A DNA stretch of 64,000 bases, taken from contig CBDBFA010000003.1 in the NCBI GenBank assembly GCA_965204545.1, positions 2,108,001 through 2,172,000 on the forward strand, in the 5' to 3' direction. A program made the position numbers and the translations under genes. Under the pieces are notes generated by a model, which saw only the letters and a list, made by a program, of their open reading frames with translations, was not told the DNA's origin and ran no database searches. Positions 1-8,299 of the stretch are shown piece by piece. Position 1 is the stretch's first letter, and each line of letters begins with the position of its first letter. The stretch is from JAABVD01 sp965204545. GTDB lineage: Bacteria; Verrucomicrobiota; Verrucomicrobiia; Opitutales; UBA2995.

Positions 1-923
1 TCTTGCGCGGTGCGCTGTTCGTAGGCGCCGGTGGATGCTATGAGCGCGTCGAGGTGTTTGAAATCCTCCTCCACCGCCTCGGCCTCACCCTCCAGTTCCA
101 CGATCAACAGAGCTTCCGCATCCTGTGGGTAGCCGGCCTTCACCGCTGCCTCGGCCGCTTTGATGGCCAATTTATCCATTATTTCTATGGCGCCCGGAAG
201 CAGCCCGGAATCGACTACGGCGGAAACCGCCCTCCCGGCTTTTTCAAGGGAGTCGTAAGCGGCCAGCAAGGTGCGGTAGCGTTGGGGTTTGGGCGTCAAA
301 CGCAGGGTAATTTCCAAAGCTATTCCAAATAATCCTTCGTTGCCGCAAAAAAATCCAGCCGTATCGGGTCCAACCGTTTCGGCCGAGTCGCTTCCCAGTT
401 CGACCAACTCACCGTCGGCCAGGACGGCCTTTATTCCGAGAACGTGGTTGGCCGTCATACCGTATTTCAGGCAATGCGCGCCACCGGAGTTGAAGGCCAG
501 ATTCCCCCCGATGGTACAGATCTGTTGGCTGCTGGGATCGGGGGCGTAAAACAATCCGTAAGGGGCCGCCGCCTCGCTCACCTTCAGATTGACCGTTCCC
601 GCTTCCACAACGGCAATGCGGTTTTCAGGGTCGAGCTTAAGGATGCGATTCAACCGGTTCAGGCCGATGACTATCCCTCCCTGTACCGGCATCGAGCCCC
701 CGGAAAGACTGGTGCCGCTTCCTCTCGCCACAAAGGGAGTGTCGTGTCGATAGCACAGGCAAACGGTCCGGATGACTTCCTCCTGCGTATCGGGTATCAC
801 CACGGCCAGCGGCTCAGCCCTGAAAGCAGTCAACCCATCCGTCTCATAGGCAATCAATTGGGACTTTCGGGTGAAGATGCGGTCCGGAGGAAACAGCCGT
901 TGTAACTGTTTTATCAATTCCAT
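1..923 (-). CDS. FAD-linked oxidase, GlcD-like (glycolate/D-lactate oxidase subunit), C-terminus cut by window edge
   Basis: The minus strand is open from an ATG at 923 to the window edge (about 307 codons, no stop), so only the N-terminal two thirds is visible. The FAD-binding (PCMH/BBE type) signature RGSGTSLSGG lies near residues 67-76, followed by a glycine-rich stretch IGGNLAFNSGGAH about 80 residues later, as in GlcD and D-lactate dehydrogenases. Family knowledge: these flavoenzymes oxidise 2-hydroxy acids to 2-oxo acids. The substrate cannot be told from this fragment. It starts 20 bp after the stop of the RRM gene on the same strand, so the two may be cotranscribed. No clear Shine-Dalgarno is seen before the ATG. 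Confidence 0.85.
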   Translation of the reverse strand, partial: MELIKQLQRLFPPDRIFTRKSQLIAYETDGLTAFRAEPLAVVIPDTQEEVIRTVCLCYRHDTPFVARGSGTSLSGGSMPVQGGIVIGLNRLNRILKLDPENRIAVVEAGTVNLKVSEAAAPYGLFYAPDPSSQQICTIGGNLAFNSGGAHCLKYGMTANHVLGIKAVLADGELVELGSDSAETVGPDTAGFFCGNEGLFGIALEITLRLTPKPQRYRTLLAAYDSLEKAGRAVSAVVDSGLLPGAIEIMDKLAIKAAEAAVKAGYPQDAEALLIVELEGEAEAVEEDFKHLDALIASTGAYEQRTAQ

Positions 924-942
924 GGAGTGGGAGCCATATTTA

Positions 943-1362
943 TTATGATCGGTAGCGCCTGGAAGAGCGGTGGCCGCCCCTGCCTCTGCCGTGTCCATGG
1001 CCATGACCTTTGCCGTGTCCATGGCCATGGCCTCCGCCGCCCCGTCTTCCTCGTTTTTCCCAATGCCTGGTACGGTGACTGCCGCTACTCCGGCTTCCCC
1101 GGGAATCCTCTTCGCGACGATCGATGGCAATTTTGATTTTCACTGGTCGCCCGAGCAACTCCTTGCCGTTCAACTGTTTTATCGCCCTCAGGGCGTCCTT
1201 CTCCGTTTCCATGGTTACAAAACCGAATCCACGGGAATTTCCAGTAGAGCGGTCCGTAATGAGAATGGCTTCCAGAACGGATCCGGAGTGGGCAAAAAAA
1301 TCACTCATATCCTGCTGGGTAGCCGCGTAGTTCAGATTCCCGACATAGAGTTTATTTTGCAT
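943..1362 (-). CDS. Small RNA-binding protein with one RRM domain and a Gly/His/Arg-rich tail
   Basis: 139 aa. The N-terminal ~80 residues form a complete RNA recognition motif with RNP2 LYVGNL (residues 5-10) and RNP1 RGFGFVTM (about 44-51). After residue ~95 the protein changes to a low-complexity tail with GHGHGHGKGHGHGHGRGRG, encoded by an imperfect repeat rich in CCATGGCC around 997-1041. Bacterial RRM proteins of this size are common in cyanobacteria and the PVC group and are thought to act as RNA chaperones, often cold-induced. Arg/Gly tails usually raise RNA affinity, but the His-Gly alternation is unusual and could also bind metal. A ~150-bp stretch upstream lacks repeats and may be its leader. 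Confidence 0.88.
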   Translation of the reverse strand: MQNKLYVGNLNYAATQQDMSDFFAHSGSVLEAILITDRSTGNSRGFGFVTMETEKDALRAIKQLNGKELLGRPVKIKIAIDRREEDSRGSRSSGSHRTRHWEKRGRRGGGGHGHGHGKGHGHGHGRGRGGHRSSRRYRS

Positions 1363-1722
1363 TTTGAGCCCGGTTTCTATTGCTTCCCCACACTTTGCCC
1401 TCGGTTTGAATTCACCTGTTCCGGTCTACGGTTTGGTTGCCCTCAGCTCTATTTTGGGGAATTTCCTGTTAACTATTAACGTTTGAGGATGCGTTTATTT
1501 TCCGAAACAATTGGAAACCCTGATCGGCGAATTCGCAACCCCAATCCAACTCGAGGTTCAATTTAAGGGTTCAGAGTTCAGCGGCGAAGGCCTTAGGCAT
1601 CAAGCCAGGCATTTTCTTAAAAGTACGTATAAATCTCAAAGAAAATTTTTTGTGTTTTTTGTGCCTTCTGTGGTTCCCTCTCCCCATTCCTAATTCCTAT
1701 TTCCTAATTGGCGCCCTCCCTG
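1363..1722. other. Spacer: probable leader of the RRM gene plus a repeat phrase
   Basis: No credible gene. The part next to the RRM start (1363-1600) is unique sequence and is the likely 5' leader and promoter region of that minus-strand gene; I cannot assign boxes. The part at 1630-1722 is made of phrases seen elsewhere in the window: a TTTTGTG/CTGTGGTT module, then CCTAATTCC repeats joined to GGCGCC. Confidence 0.5.
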
Positions 1723-4089
1723 TCACGCCGTAGCCCCAACGGGCGAAGGAGGACGGCACCTCTTCAGCCAATCGAGGAGTTCTTCATCGTTTCGTATCAA
1801 ATGATCGGATCGGTAATCCTCGAAGAGCAGTTTCTGGTAACTGGGCTGGGCAAACCGGACGCAGTGGAACAGAATGCGGGCCGATTGTCCGGGGGCTCTG
1901 ACCAGCCTCCCCAGGGCTTGATTTATTTTTTGCATGCCCGGAATCTGGTAGACTTCCTCAAATGCAGCGTTCCGGCCCCGGTCGCTCCGGTCCCGCATGC
2001 GTTTATTCTGTAAGGCATTAACCTTGGGCAGGGCCGGACCCACCACTATGGCCAGGTCGACCAATCCACCCAGATGGTCAATGCCTTCGGCAAATCCACT
2101 GCCCAGAATCAGGAACAGGAGGTCCTTCTCTAGCATGGCCTCCTCGATGAAGGCCACTTGCTCGGCCGGTCCGCCCCCCCGGTTTTGCAAGGCAGCGCGG
2201 ATTTCGGGGAAGGCGCCGCTCAACTCCCGCCTGACGTCTTCGGCGTAACGGTAGGAGGGGAAAAAGCTTATGACCGGTTTTTCGCTACTCCGAACGGAAC
2301 GAGCCAGGGTTTCCGCCGTAATGGACAGGTATTTGCCCCTTGCTTTGTAGCGGGTATTGACCCGGATATCCACGGCACATCGATACGCCTCCCGGCGCCA
2401 CGGCGAATGGGCCTCCACCCATTCCGGGGCCGGATTCCGGCGGCATAGGCCGGTTTGCTTCAAATAATACGGCCGTGGTTCCAAAGTGGCCGACATGAGC
2501 GCCGTTTGCCGGGTTTGATCGACGACCTCTTCGATTTCTTGCGATGCGTCGAGGCAACTCAGATGAAGTCTTCCCTTTTGCGGACACCAAACCAGCTTTT
2601 CCAGATGGTCGTTGCCGAAGAAGGACGCCGTATCGGCCAGTTCCCAAAGTGCGTTGAGGGAGGCCTCATCCAGAAAATCCGAAGCTATCGGGTAGTTGCG
2701 AACCGCTTTTGCCAGGGTCTCGGAGCAATCCCGGCATTCCAATACATGCAGGTCGTTCAAGGCATCCGAAGGGACCAATTTTGCCAGCAGGTCCGACCAG
2801 CCTTCCAGTGCGCTTCTTATGGCGGGGTGGGAGTTGGCCAGAAGCAGTTCGGCCAGCAGGTTTTCCACCGCCTCTTTATCGACCCGGTAAGAAAAGACGC
2901 CCGCCACCCGACCGGCCAGATTGTGGGCTTCATCGATGATGAGGAGTGATTCGCCCAGCTCGAATCCGGGCTGTTCGTGAAAGAGGGCGCGGTTGCGGGG
3001 GGAGAAGATGTAATTCAGGTCACCCACCCAGATATCGGCATAAGGCAGAGTGGCCCGCATGATTTCGTAGGGACAGACCGATTCCTGCTCGCCCATTTCG
3101 AGGAATAGTTCCGGTTGCCGGATCGGTTCCTCCAGGAAGATATCTGGGGACAACCGACAGCTTTTCCATCGGTCCCCCTGCTTCAAGCGCCGGTCATTTG
3201 GTTGGCAGCGACAGTGGGGATAACGGCAGAGTTCCTCTTTGCTGCGAACCTGAAGGGCGGTCAGTTCGTTGGTTTCCCCCAAGATTCCCTTCAATTGCTT
3301 CATGACCTGTATCTGCCCGCTGGTCTTGCTGGTCAGGTAGATGACGCGGTTGCACCGGCCTTGTATGAGTTGGTTCAGGGATAATTCCAATACCGCGCCC
3401 GTCTTCCCAAAGCCGGGGGGAGCTTGAAAACACAGGACTGAACTGTTTTTAGCCGCCGCCTCCAGGGTTTCCTGCACCTCTTCCTGACCGGCCCTCATCT
3501 GCTGGAAGGCTTTCACGTAGGGTAGGCTATGGACGTGTTCCCGCCTCTTCCGCCGGTCTTCCAAAAAGTTGCAGATGTCATCCACCTGCTCCTGGAAAAT
3601 TTCCAGGCATACCGAATCGTCCGCAAGGTACTGCCGGATATCGTCGTCGATGTTGATGAAAAGCAGTTCTCCTTTGATGGGAGAGGTTCCCGAACCCTTT
3701 TCCCTCAGGATGGCCAGATAGGCGCCCAATTGGACAAAGTAGGGATGAAAGTTTTCCATAAGGTCTTGACGGTCGGCCGGTAGGGGGAAAACGGTGGTTT
3801 TTATTTCGCGGATCAGTTGATAGCCTGCCATTTCTATCCATTGGTCGATCCTGCCCTGGATATGGAAAGACCAGCCGCGATGCATCCAGTTGCCCTCGAC
3901 GCGGACTTCATACTGTCCCGATTCACCGGAATCCCGCGATGCCCGTTCTTGTTCCCGGTGCCACTTTACCCCGAGTTGCGCCCGCCAGGCGCCTTGTCGC
4001 CGTCTCTTCAATTGGCGTGGGCCGGTCCGGAAATCGGCCAACTCGCTTGCGCTCAACCGGACGGTTCTGTTTTGATAATCTACCTTCAC
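1723..4089 (-). CDS. Nuclease-helicase: PD-(D/E)XK-like domain fused to an XPD/DinG-type iron-sulfur helicase
   Basis: About 788 aa from a GTG at 4089. An in-frame extension to 4260 exists but would overlap recO by over 150 bp, so I reject it. Near residues 79-98 there is GRID followed by EIKT, the D...ExK pattern of PD-(D/E)XK nucleases of the Cas4/AddB kind. A Walker A motif APPGFGKT is at ~223-230 and a DEAH box (IIDEAHNLAG) further on. Between them is a cysteine-rich stretch (CRYPHCRC, later KSC and VCPYE) expected to hold the 4Fe-4S cluster of XPD/DinG helicases. The C-terminal half has helicase motifs such as LGRLVRAPGQ. Likely role: 5'-3' unwinding and trimming in DNA repair. It directly follows recO on the same strand, which supports a repair role. 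Confidence 0.8.
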   Translation of the reverse strand: MKVDYQNRTVRLSASELADFRTGPRQLKRRRQGAWRAQLGVKWHREQERASRDSGESGQYEVRVEGNWMHRGWSFHIQGRIDQWIEMAGYQLIREIKTTVFPLPADRQDLMENFHPYFVQLGAYLAILREKGSGTSPIKGELLFINIDDDIRQYLADDSVCLEIFQEQVDDICNFLEDRRKRREHVHSLPYVKAFQQMRAGQEEVQETLEAAAKNSSVLCFQAPPGFGKTGAVLELSLNQLIQGRCNRVIYLTSKTSGQIQVMKQLKGILGETNELTALQVRSKEELCRYPHCRCQPNDRRLKQGDRWKSCRLSPDIFLEEPIRQPELFLEMGEQESVCPYEIMRATLPYADIWVGDLNYIFSPRNRALFHEQPGFELGESLLIIDEAHNLAGRVAGVFSYRVDKEAVENLLAELLLANSHPAIRSALEGWSDLLAKLVPSDALNDLHVLECRDCSETLAKAVRNYPIASDFLDEASLNALWELADTASFFGNDHLEKLVWCPQKGRLHLSCLDASQEIEEVVDQTRQTALMSATLEPRPYYLKQTGLCRRNPAPEWVEAHSPWRREAYRCAVDIRVNTRYKARGKYLSITAETLARSVRSSEKPVISFFPSYRYAEDVRRELSGAFPEIRAALQNRGGGPAEQVAFIEEAMLEKDLLFLILGSGFAEGIDHLGGLVDLAIVVGPALPKVNALQNKRMRDRSDRGRNAAFEEVYQIPGMQKINQALGRLVRAPGQSARILFHCVRFAQPSYQKLLFEDYRSDHLIRNDEELLDWLKRCRPPSPVGATA

Positions 4090-4106
4090 GGATTCAGCGA
4101 GGGTTG

Positions 4107-4772
4107 CTAGGCCAGTATATCGGTGTGATGGGCGATGTAATGTTTTAGCTTTGCGATCCAGGCCTTCACCTGTTTCGGATCCAGGGTTTGATCCCGCACG
4201 GGGAGGTTTACCAGAGATCTTACCTCCCTTCGGCCCGGGTTGGGTAATTGATTCAACCACTCCTGCAGTACGGGGTAGCCTTCTCCCCGGGCAAAAAGGT
4301 AGAGGGATTTGAAGAAGACGATGTCCGGCTGCAGTCCCCTTTCCCAGGCGTCCAGGGCGGTTTCAAACGACTCATAAATGGCCTCTGCCGGAACTTCCCT
4401 CGGAAGGTTGCGGTGCAGAATCAAGGCGAATTCACAGGCCCTGGCCAGAGCCGGGTAGGAAGTTCCCAGCGCGGTTCGCTTCCTCAGCATTCTCGCTTCC
4501 CGCACAAAGCTGAAGTCGCTTCCGGGCCTGTGATCGACCAACAGTTCAACCTGGTCGAAAATATCCGGCAGAGAGGAACTGCGCTTTGCACCCGGCCGCC
4601 GCATCAGCAACGGCACCAGACCTCGTTCCCCGGCCAACAGGTAGAGCCGCTCAAATTTCTCCCCGCTCGGTTCGCGTTTGAGGATTATGCCCGAAACCTG
4701 AACTGCCGCTCCAGTCCGAGAAAAAGGGGTCAAACGCAAAATGTTAACATCTGATTGATTCGCTTCAGCCAT
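4107..4772 (-). CDS. recO: RecO-like DNA repair protein
   Basis: 221 aa. The segment VSGIILKREPSGEKFERLYL (from about residue 24) resembles the N-terminal OB-fold strand pattern of RecO, followed by a helical C-terminal half. Family role: loads RecA onto SSB-coated gapped DNA in the RecFOR pathway. Similarity is by pattern only and no zinc cysteines are visible, so this is a moderate call. The 5' end is odd. The ATG at 4772 lies in the loop of inverted-repeat element copy 1, and residues ~8-19 (DVNILRLTPFSR) are encoded by its repeat arm. The ancestral start must have been replaced by the element, or translation begins at a TTG inside it. Confidence 0.6.
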   Translation of the reverse strand: MAEANQSDVNILRLTPFSRTGAAVQVSGIILKREPSGEKFERLYLLAGERGLVPLLMRRPGAKRSSSLPDIFDQVELLVDHRPGSDFSFVREARMLRKRTALGTSYPALARACEFALILHRNLPREVPAEAIYESFETALDAWERGLQPDIVFFKSLYLFARGEGYPVLQEWLNQLPNPGRREVRSLVNLPVRDQTLDPKQVKAWIAKLKHYIAHHTDILA

Positions 4773-4825
4773 TCAGGTAAAACTAGAGGAAGATGTTAAC
4801 ATTTTGCGTTTGACCCCTTTTTCTC
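4718..4825. repeat. Inverted-repeat element, copy 1 (GGGGTCAAACGC family), between DUF502 and recO
   Basis: Two perfect 33-bp arms, 4718-4750 and 4793-4825, are reverse complements of each other around a 42-bp loop. The outer ends read GAGAAAAAGGGG and CCCCTTTTTCTC. Each transcribed strand would fold to a long hairpin ending in CCCCUUUUU, so the element can act as a terminator both ways. It contains the stop codon of DUF502 (4796-4798) and the start codon of recO (4770-4772). No transposase is present, so a non-autonomous REP/MITE-like origin is inferred. Confidence 0.9.
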
Positions 4826-5488
4826 ACCCGGTTCCGGGGCGTCCTCCCCTTCCCGGTATGGCGGAACTACTGCTCCACCCGAAATAATGAGTTTCATCCC
4901 TTCCCCGATGGTCATTTCCAACTCCTCGATGTCGTCCTTCGGCAGCATGAGCAAAAATCCGCTGGTTGGATTGGGCGTGGTGGGGAGGAAGATGTTTCTC
5001 AAATCCTCCTTGCTGCGGTGCTGCAACTCCCCCTGGGTATCGCTGGTCAGAAACCCGATGGCCCATATCCCCCGGCGCGGGTACTGCACCAGCACCGTCT
5101 TCTTGAAAACGGCCTTATGCTGGGTCGAAAACGTCTCGATGATCTGTTTTACGGTTTTGTAAATGGTCTTGATAAAGGGAACCCTGATCAAAATCCTTTC
5201 CGTTACCGCCAGCATCCACCTGCCCACGAAATAGCGGGACAGGTAACCCAGCAGGGTTATGATGGTAAACACGATGAGAGTGGCCAGAAGGTTCCAGACA
5301 ATGCGAAGGTTTTGGGCTTCCAGCCACACCTCGGGAATGAAATAAAGCAGGTTGTTGCTGAATCGCCCCCCCACGTTGTCCACCAGCCAGGCCAGGGCAA
5401 TGATGGAAGCGCCCAATGGGGCCAATATCAGGAGCCCGGTGATAAAGGCGTTGCGCAGGGAACGGAATACTGTGAATTTCTCAGGCAT
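4796..5488 (-). CDS. DUF502 family membrane protein
   Basis: 230 aa with two hydrophobic segments near the N-terminus (ITGLLILAPLGASIIALAWL at ~16-35 and LLATLIVFTIITLLGYL at ~67-83), then a soluble domain containing KTIYKTVKQI and YPRRGIWAIGFLT, typical of DUF502. Function is unknown. The gene overlaps the ybeY start side by a few bases (5481-5488), so they are probably cotranscribed. The last residues, EKKGSNAKC, and the TAA stop come from inverted-repeat element copy 1 and are not part of the native protein family. Confidence 0.85.
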   Translation of the reverse strand: MPEKFTVFRSLRNAFITGLLILAPLGASIIALAWLVDNVGGRFSNNLLYFIPEVWLEAQNLRIVWNLLATLIVFTIITLLGYLSRYFVGRWMLAVTERILIRVPFIKTIYKTVKQIIETFSTQHKAVFKKTVLVQYPRRGIWAIGFLTSDTQGELQHRSKEDLRNIFLPTTPNPTSGFLLMLPKDDIEELEMTIGEGMKLIISGGAVVPPYREGEDAPEPGEKKGSNAKC

Positions 5489-5960
5489 CGGGATTGTAGG
5501 TAAAAAAGGGGATTTTGCCGTTTTTTGCCAGCGCAGACAGGCAAATTTGCTCCCGGTTTCTCATTTCCCGCCTCTCGTCCTCTTTTCCGTCCCTGTATCC
5601 GGCCAAATGCAGGTATCCGTGGATGAGGTAGAGGGTGAGTTCATTCTCGAAAGCCCCGGGGTGGCTGCGAGCGTGTTCCCAGGCCGCATCGATGGAAACG
5701 CAGATCTCCCCCGCCATGCCTTCCCCGGATTCCCCGGGAAAAGTGATCACATCGGTCGGGGTCGGATCACCCATGAAATCGGCGTGTAACCGGGTGTGCT
5801 GGTCGCCCGGAAGAAATGCCAGGGAGAGTTCTCCATCCTCCACCTTGGTCAAACCGGCGGCATCCAGGAAGTGAAACATCTCTTGGACTTCCCGCTTTTC
5901 GAACTCAAGCCCTTTGCAAGGACTGAATATCTGAACGCTTCTCTTTTTTCCTCCCCCCAT
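5481..5960 (-). CDS. ybeY: rRNA maturation endoribonuclease YbeY
   Basis: About 159 aa from the ATG at 5960. An upstream ATG at 6002 is possible but overlaps pgpH by 98 bp. The family core is clear: DPTPTDVITFP, then the metal site HGYLHLAGYRD. The two first histidines are present (about residues 114 and 118), while the position of the third canonical histidine is Asp (residue ~124). As I recall, the same His-to-Asp change is common in Bacteroidetes-type YbeY, so it is probably a lineage variant and not damage. Role: single-strand RNase in 16S rRNA 3' maturation and 70S quality control. The order phoH-pgpH-ybeY on one strand is a conserved bacterial cluster. Confidence 0.92.
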   Translation of the reverse strand: MGGGKKRSVQIFSPCKGLEFEKREVQEMFHFLDAAGLTKVEDGELSLAFLPGDQHTRLHADFMGDPTPTDVITFPGESGEGMAGEICVSIDAAWEHARSHPGAFENELTLYLIHGYLHLAGYRDGKEDERREMRNREQICLSALAKNGKIPFFTYNPDA

Positions 5961-8277
5961 GTCGGGCTTCTGCCACGGCTTTGTCTTTGTCCGGGTATTC
6001 AATGCGGCTGTGCAAGGTATTTATCAAAGTAAAGGAAAAGGCATTGGTGAGTTTTTTGATTTCTTCGAATGTCAGCGGACACTCGCTCAACTGATCATCG
6101 GCGATTCTGGCTTCGAAAATGGTGTCGATGAGATCGGAGATGCTGTGTGGAGTGATTTTCTTCAAAGACCGGCTGGCGGCTTCCACCGCATCGGCAAAGA
6201 AGATAACGGCGCTTTCCTTGAATTGAGGTTTTGGCCCGTCATATCGATAAGTGGATTCCTCCACCCTGGGACCCTCCCGGCCGGGGTTTTTGCGACCCTT
6301 CAACGCTTCCACGTAAAAAAAAGTGATCAATGAGGTGCCATGATGCTGCTTGATCACATCGATGATGACCTTGGGAAGCTTGTTGCGCACGGCCAGGTTT
6401 ACCCCTTCCTTGACGTGACTCTTGATGATCAGGGCGGCCATGGAGGGATTATGCAGCAAAAGCGGGTTTTCCCCATCCCTCTGGTTTTCGACGAAATACT
6501 CCGGTTTTACGAGTTTACCGATATCGTGATACAAGGAGCAAACCCGGCAGACCAGTGGTTTGGCGCCGATGGCGGCGGCGCCGTTTTCGGCCAGGTTGGC
6601 CACCATGAGCGAGTGGTGGTAACTGCCGGGCGCTTCCAGTTGCAGCCGCCTCAGCAAGCGATGGTTGTAATCGGTCAGTTCGAGCAGGGTAATGTTGGTG
6701 GTCAGTTTGAAAAGTCCTTCGAAAAAGGGCAGTACCCCTATGACCAGAATCCCCGTGGCCAAACCGACTCCGAGGGCGGCGAGTATTTCCTTTCCGATGA
6801 GAACCAGGTTTACTTCGTTGATCAAACCCAGTATGAGCCCACCCAAAGCGAGGGTCCCACCGCCCAACAAGCTGGCCCGCATTATGTGACCCCGGTTCCT
6901 TACATTGTTGCAACCAAGCACCGCCACCAGGCAGGCCAGAAAGGTTGCAGCCATGAATTCAAACGACTCTCCAAGCATGAGGGAGGTGATGAAGCACACT
7001 ATGGAGGAAACGAATATGGCGGCCCTCTGGTTTATCAGAAGGGCAATGATGATGGGCCCCAGGTAAAACGGAACCATGTAGCGCAGCAGGACGTAAAGGT
7101 TCGGGATATTGTCGGATAAAAACGGAATCAATCGCGCTATGGCGATGTTGAGCAGGATCACCAGGAAAAGAAGGCTTCCCTGTCGGTTGTCCCTCAGTTT
7201 CGACCATCCGGCCATGCTCAGGTAAGCCACCACGCCGAGGCACAACAGCAGGGTGATAAGGGCCTTTTCCCAAAAACTCTTACCAAGGGATAATGTATGG
7301 GCAAAATCCTGTTGGCGCATGAAATCCTGATAGGCCAGAAGCATTTCATACTTGTGGGCCAACACGGTTTCCCCCGGTTCGATGATGGTCTCACCGGCCA
7401 TGACATTCACCAACACCGGTTCGGCTCTGTCCTCGATCTCCCTGCGCTTGGTTTCGTGCAACTCCGGGTCGTACTCCAGATTCGGTTGCAAGGCTTGGCT
7501 CATTATGCGCGAAAGGGCGATGTTCAGGTCCTGAGCGATATCAAAATAGGTAAAGTCCCGCTTCAAAGCGCCGAAGGCCATTTCCTGGCTCTGGATGTCC
7601 AGTCGCCGCGGTTGTCCGCTTTCCTTTTGAACGTAGATGAAATTGAGGCTTTCCAGGTCCCGGCCCAACATGTCGACATCGGGATTGTAAATCCCTCCAC
7701 TTAATATGCTTCGCACCGAAACCAGGGCCTGGTCCATCAGGCCTCCCCGGTCCTCTGTCTCAGTGCGGCTCAGAAGCACCATCACGTCTTCCACGTTGAG
7801 ACGTAGCGGGGTATTTTCTTCAAAATCCAGGGCAAATTTCTCCACGCGGTCGAAGAGGGGCCCTTCCTCGAATCCTTCTACCTCGACCTCGAGGTCATTC
7901 AGCCCTTCAACCAGATCCCGCATGTGGTCCCGAAACGTTTCAAATGGCGTCATGTCCATCCGGTAAACCGGTGGGATCTTCTGTTTTTCCAATTCGACCT
8001 TGCGGCGAGTCTGCAACTCACTGGTGTAGGAAAAGTCGGTCTCCGCCACTACCCGCAACCGGGACACCTCGTTGGGCAAGACCTGAATACCGGCCGGGGT
8101 CACCCCGGTGAAGGCCAGCAATATGGTTAATATGACCCAGCCCGAAAGTATCAGAGCAGTCACTATCGGACTCGAGGCCAGAAACGTTCTGGTCCAGGTC
8201 TGACGGGGTGCCTTGCGCTTCCGCCGGGACGGGGAAGGCCTGTCGGTTATCTGTTTCCTTCTGGTTAAAAGTTTCAC
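5905..8277 (-). CDS. pgpH: 7TM-HD family cyclic dinucleotide phosphodiesterase, PgpH-like
   Basis: 790 aa. One hydrophobic segment follows a basic N-terminus (~35-60), then a long extracytoplasmic region (~70-340, the 7TMR-HDED type), seven hydrophobic segments (~345-560) and a cytoplasmic HD domain with HSLMVANLAENG and the metal pair HD at ~584-585 (YHDIGKLVKPEYF). Characterised relatives such as Listeria PgpH hydrolyse c-di-AMP; the nucleotide used here is not shown by sequence. It lies between phoH and ybeY and overlaps ybeY at its 3' end, so all three are probably one transcript. Confidence 0.92.
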   Translation of the reverse strand: MKLLTRRKQITDRPSPSRRKRKAPRQTWTRTFLASSPIVTALILSGWVILTILLAFTGVTPAGIQVLPNEVSRLRVVAETDFSYTSELQTRRKVELEKQKIPPVYRMDMTPFETFRDHMRDLVEGLNDLEVEVEGFEEGPLFDRVEKFALDFEENTPLRLNVEDVMVLLSRTETEDRGGLMDQALVSVRSILSGGIYNPDVDMLGRDLESLNFIYVQKESGQPRRLDIQSQEMAFGALKRDFTYFDIAQDLNIALSRIMSQALQPNLEYDPELHETKRREIEDRAEPVLVNVMAGETIIEPGETVLAHKYEMLLAYQDFMRQQDFAHTLSLGKSFWEKALITLLLCLGVVAYLSMAGWSKLRDNRQGSLLFLVILLNIAIARLIPFLSDNIPNLYVLLRYMVPFYLGPIIIALLINQRAAIFVSSIVCFITSLMLGESFEFMAATFLACLVAVLGCNNVRNRGHIMRASLLGGGTLALGGLILGLINEVNLVLIGKEILAALGVGLATGILVIGVLPFFEGLFKLTTNITLLELTDYNHRLLRRLQLEAPGSYHHSLMVANLAENGAAAIGAKPLVCRVCSLYHDIGKLVKPEYFVENQRDGENPLLLHNPSMAALIIKSHVKEGVNLAVRNKLPKVIIDVIKQHHGTSLITFFYVEALKGRKNPGREGPRVEESTYRYDGPKPQFKESAVIFFADAVEAASRSLKKITPHSISDLIDTIFEARIADDQLSECPLTFEEIKKLTNAFSFTLINTLHSRIEYPDKDKAVAEARHGGRKKEKRSDIQSLQRA

Positions 8278-8299
8278 TGGGCTGCCGGGTCAGGGCCAA

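Noticed and set aside
4090..4260. Longer N-terminus for the nuclease-helicase
   Set aside because: It would overlap the recO coding end by more than 150 bp and is low-complexity, unlike the family.
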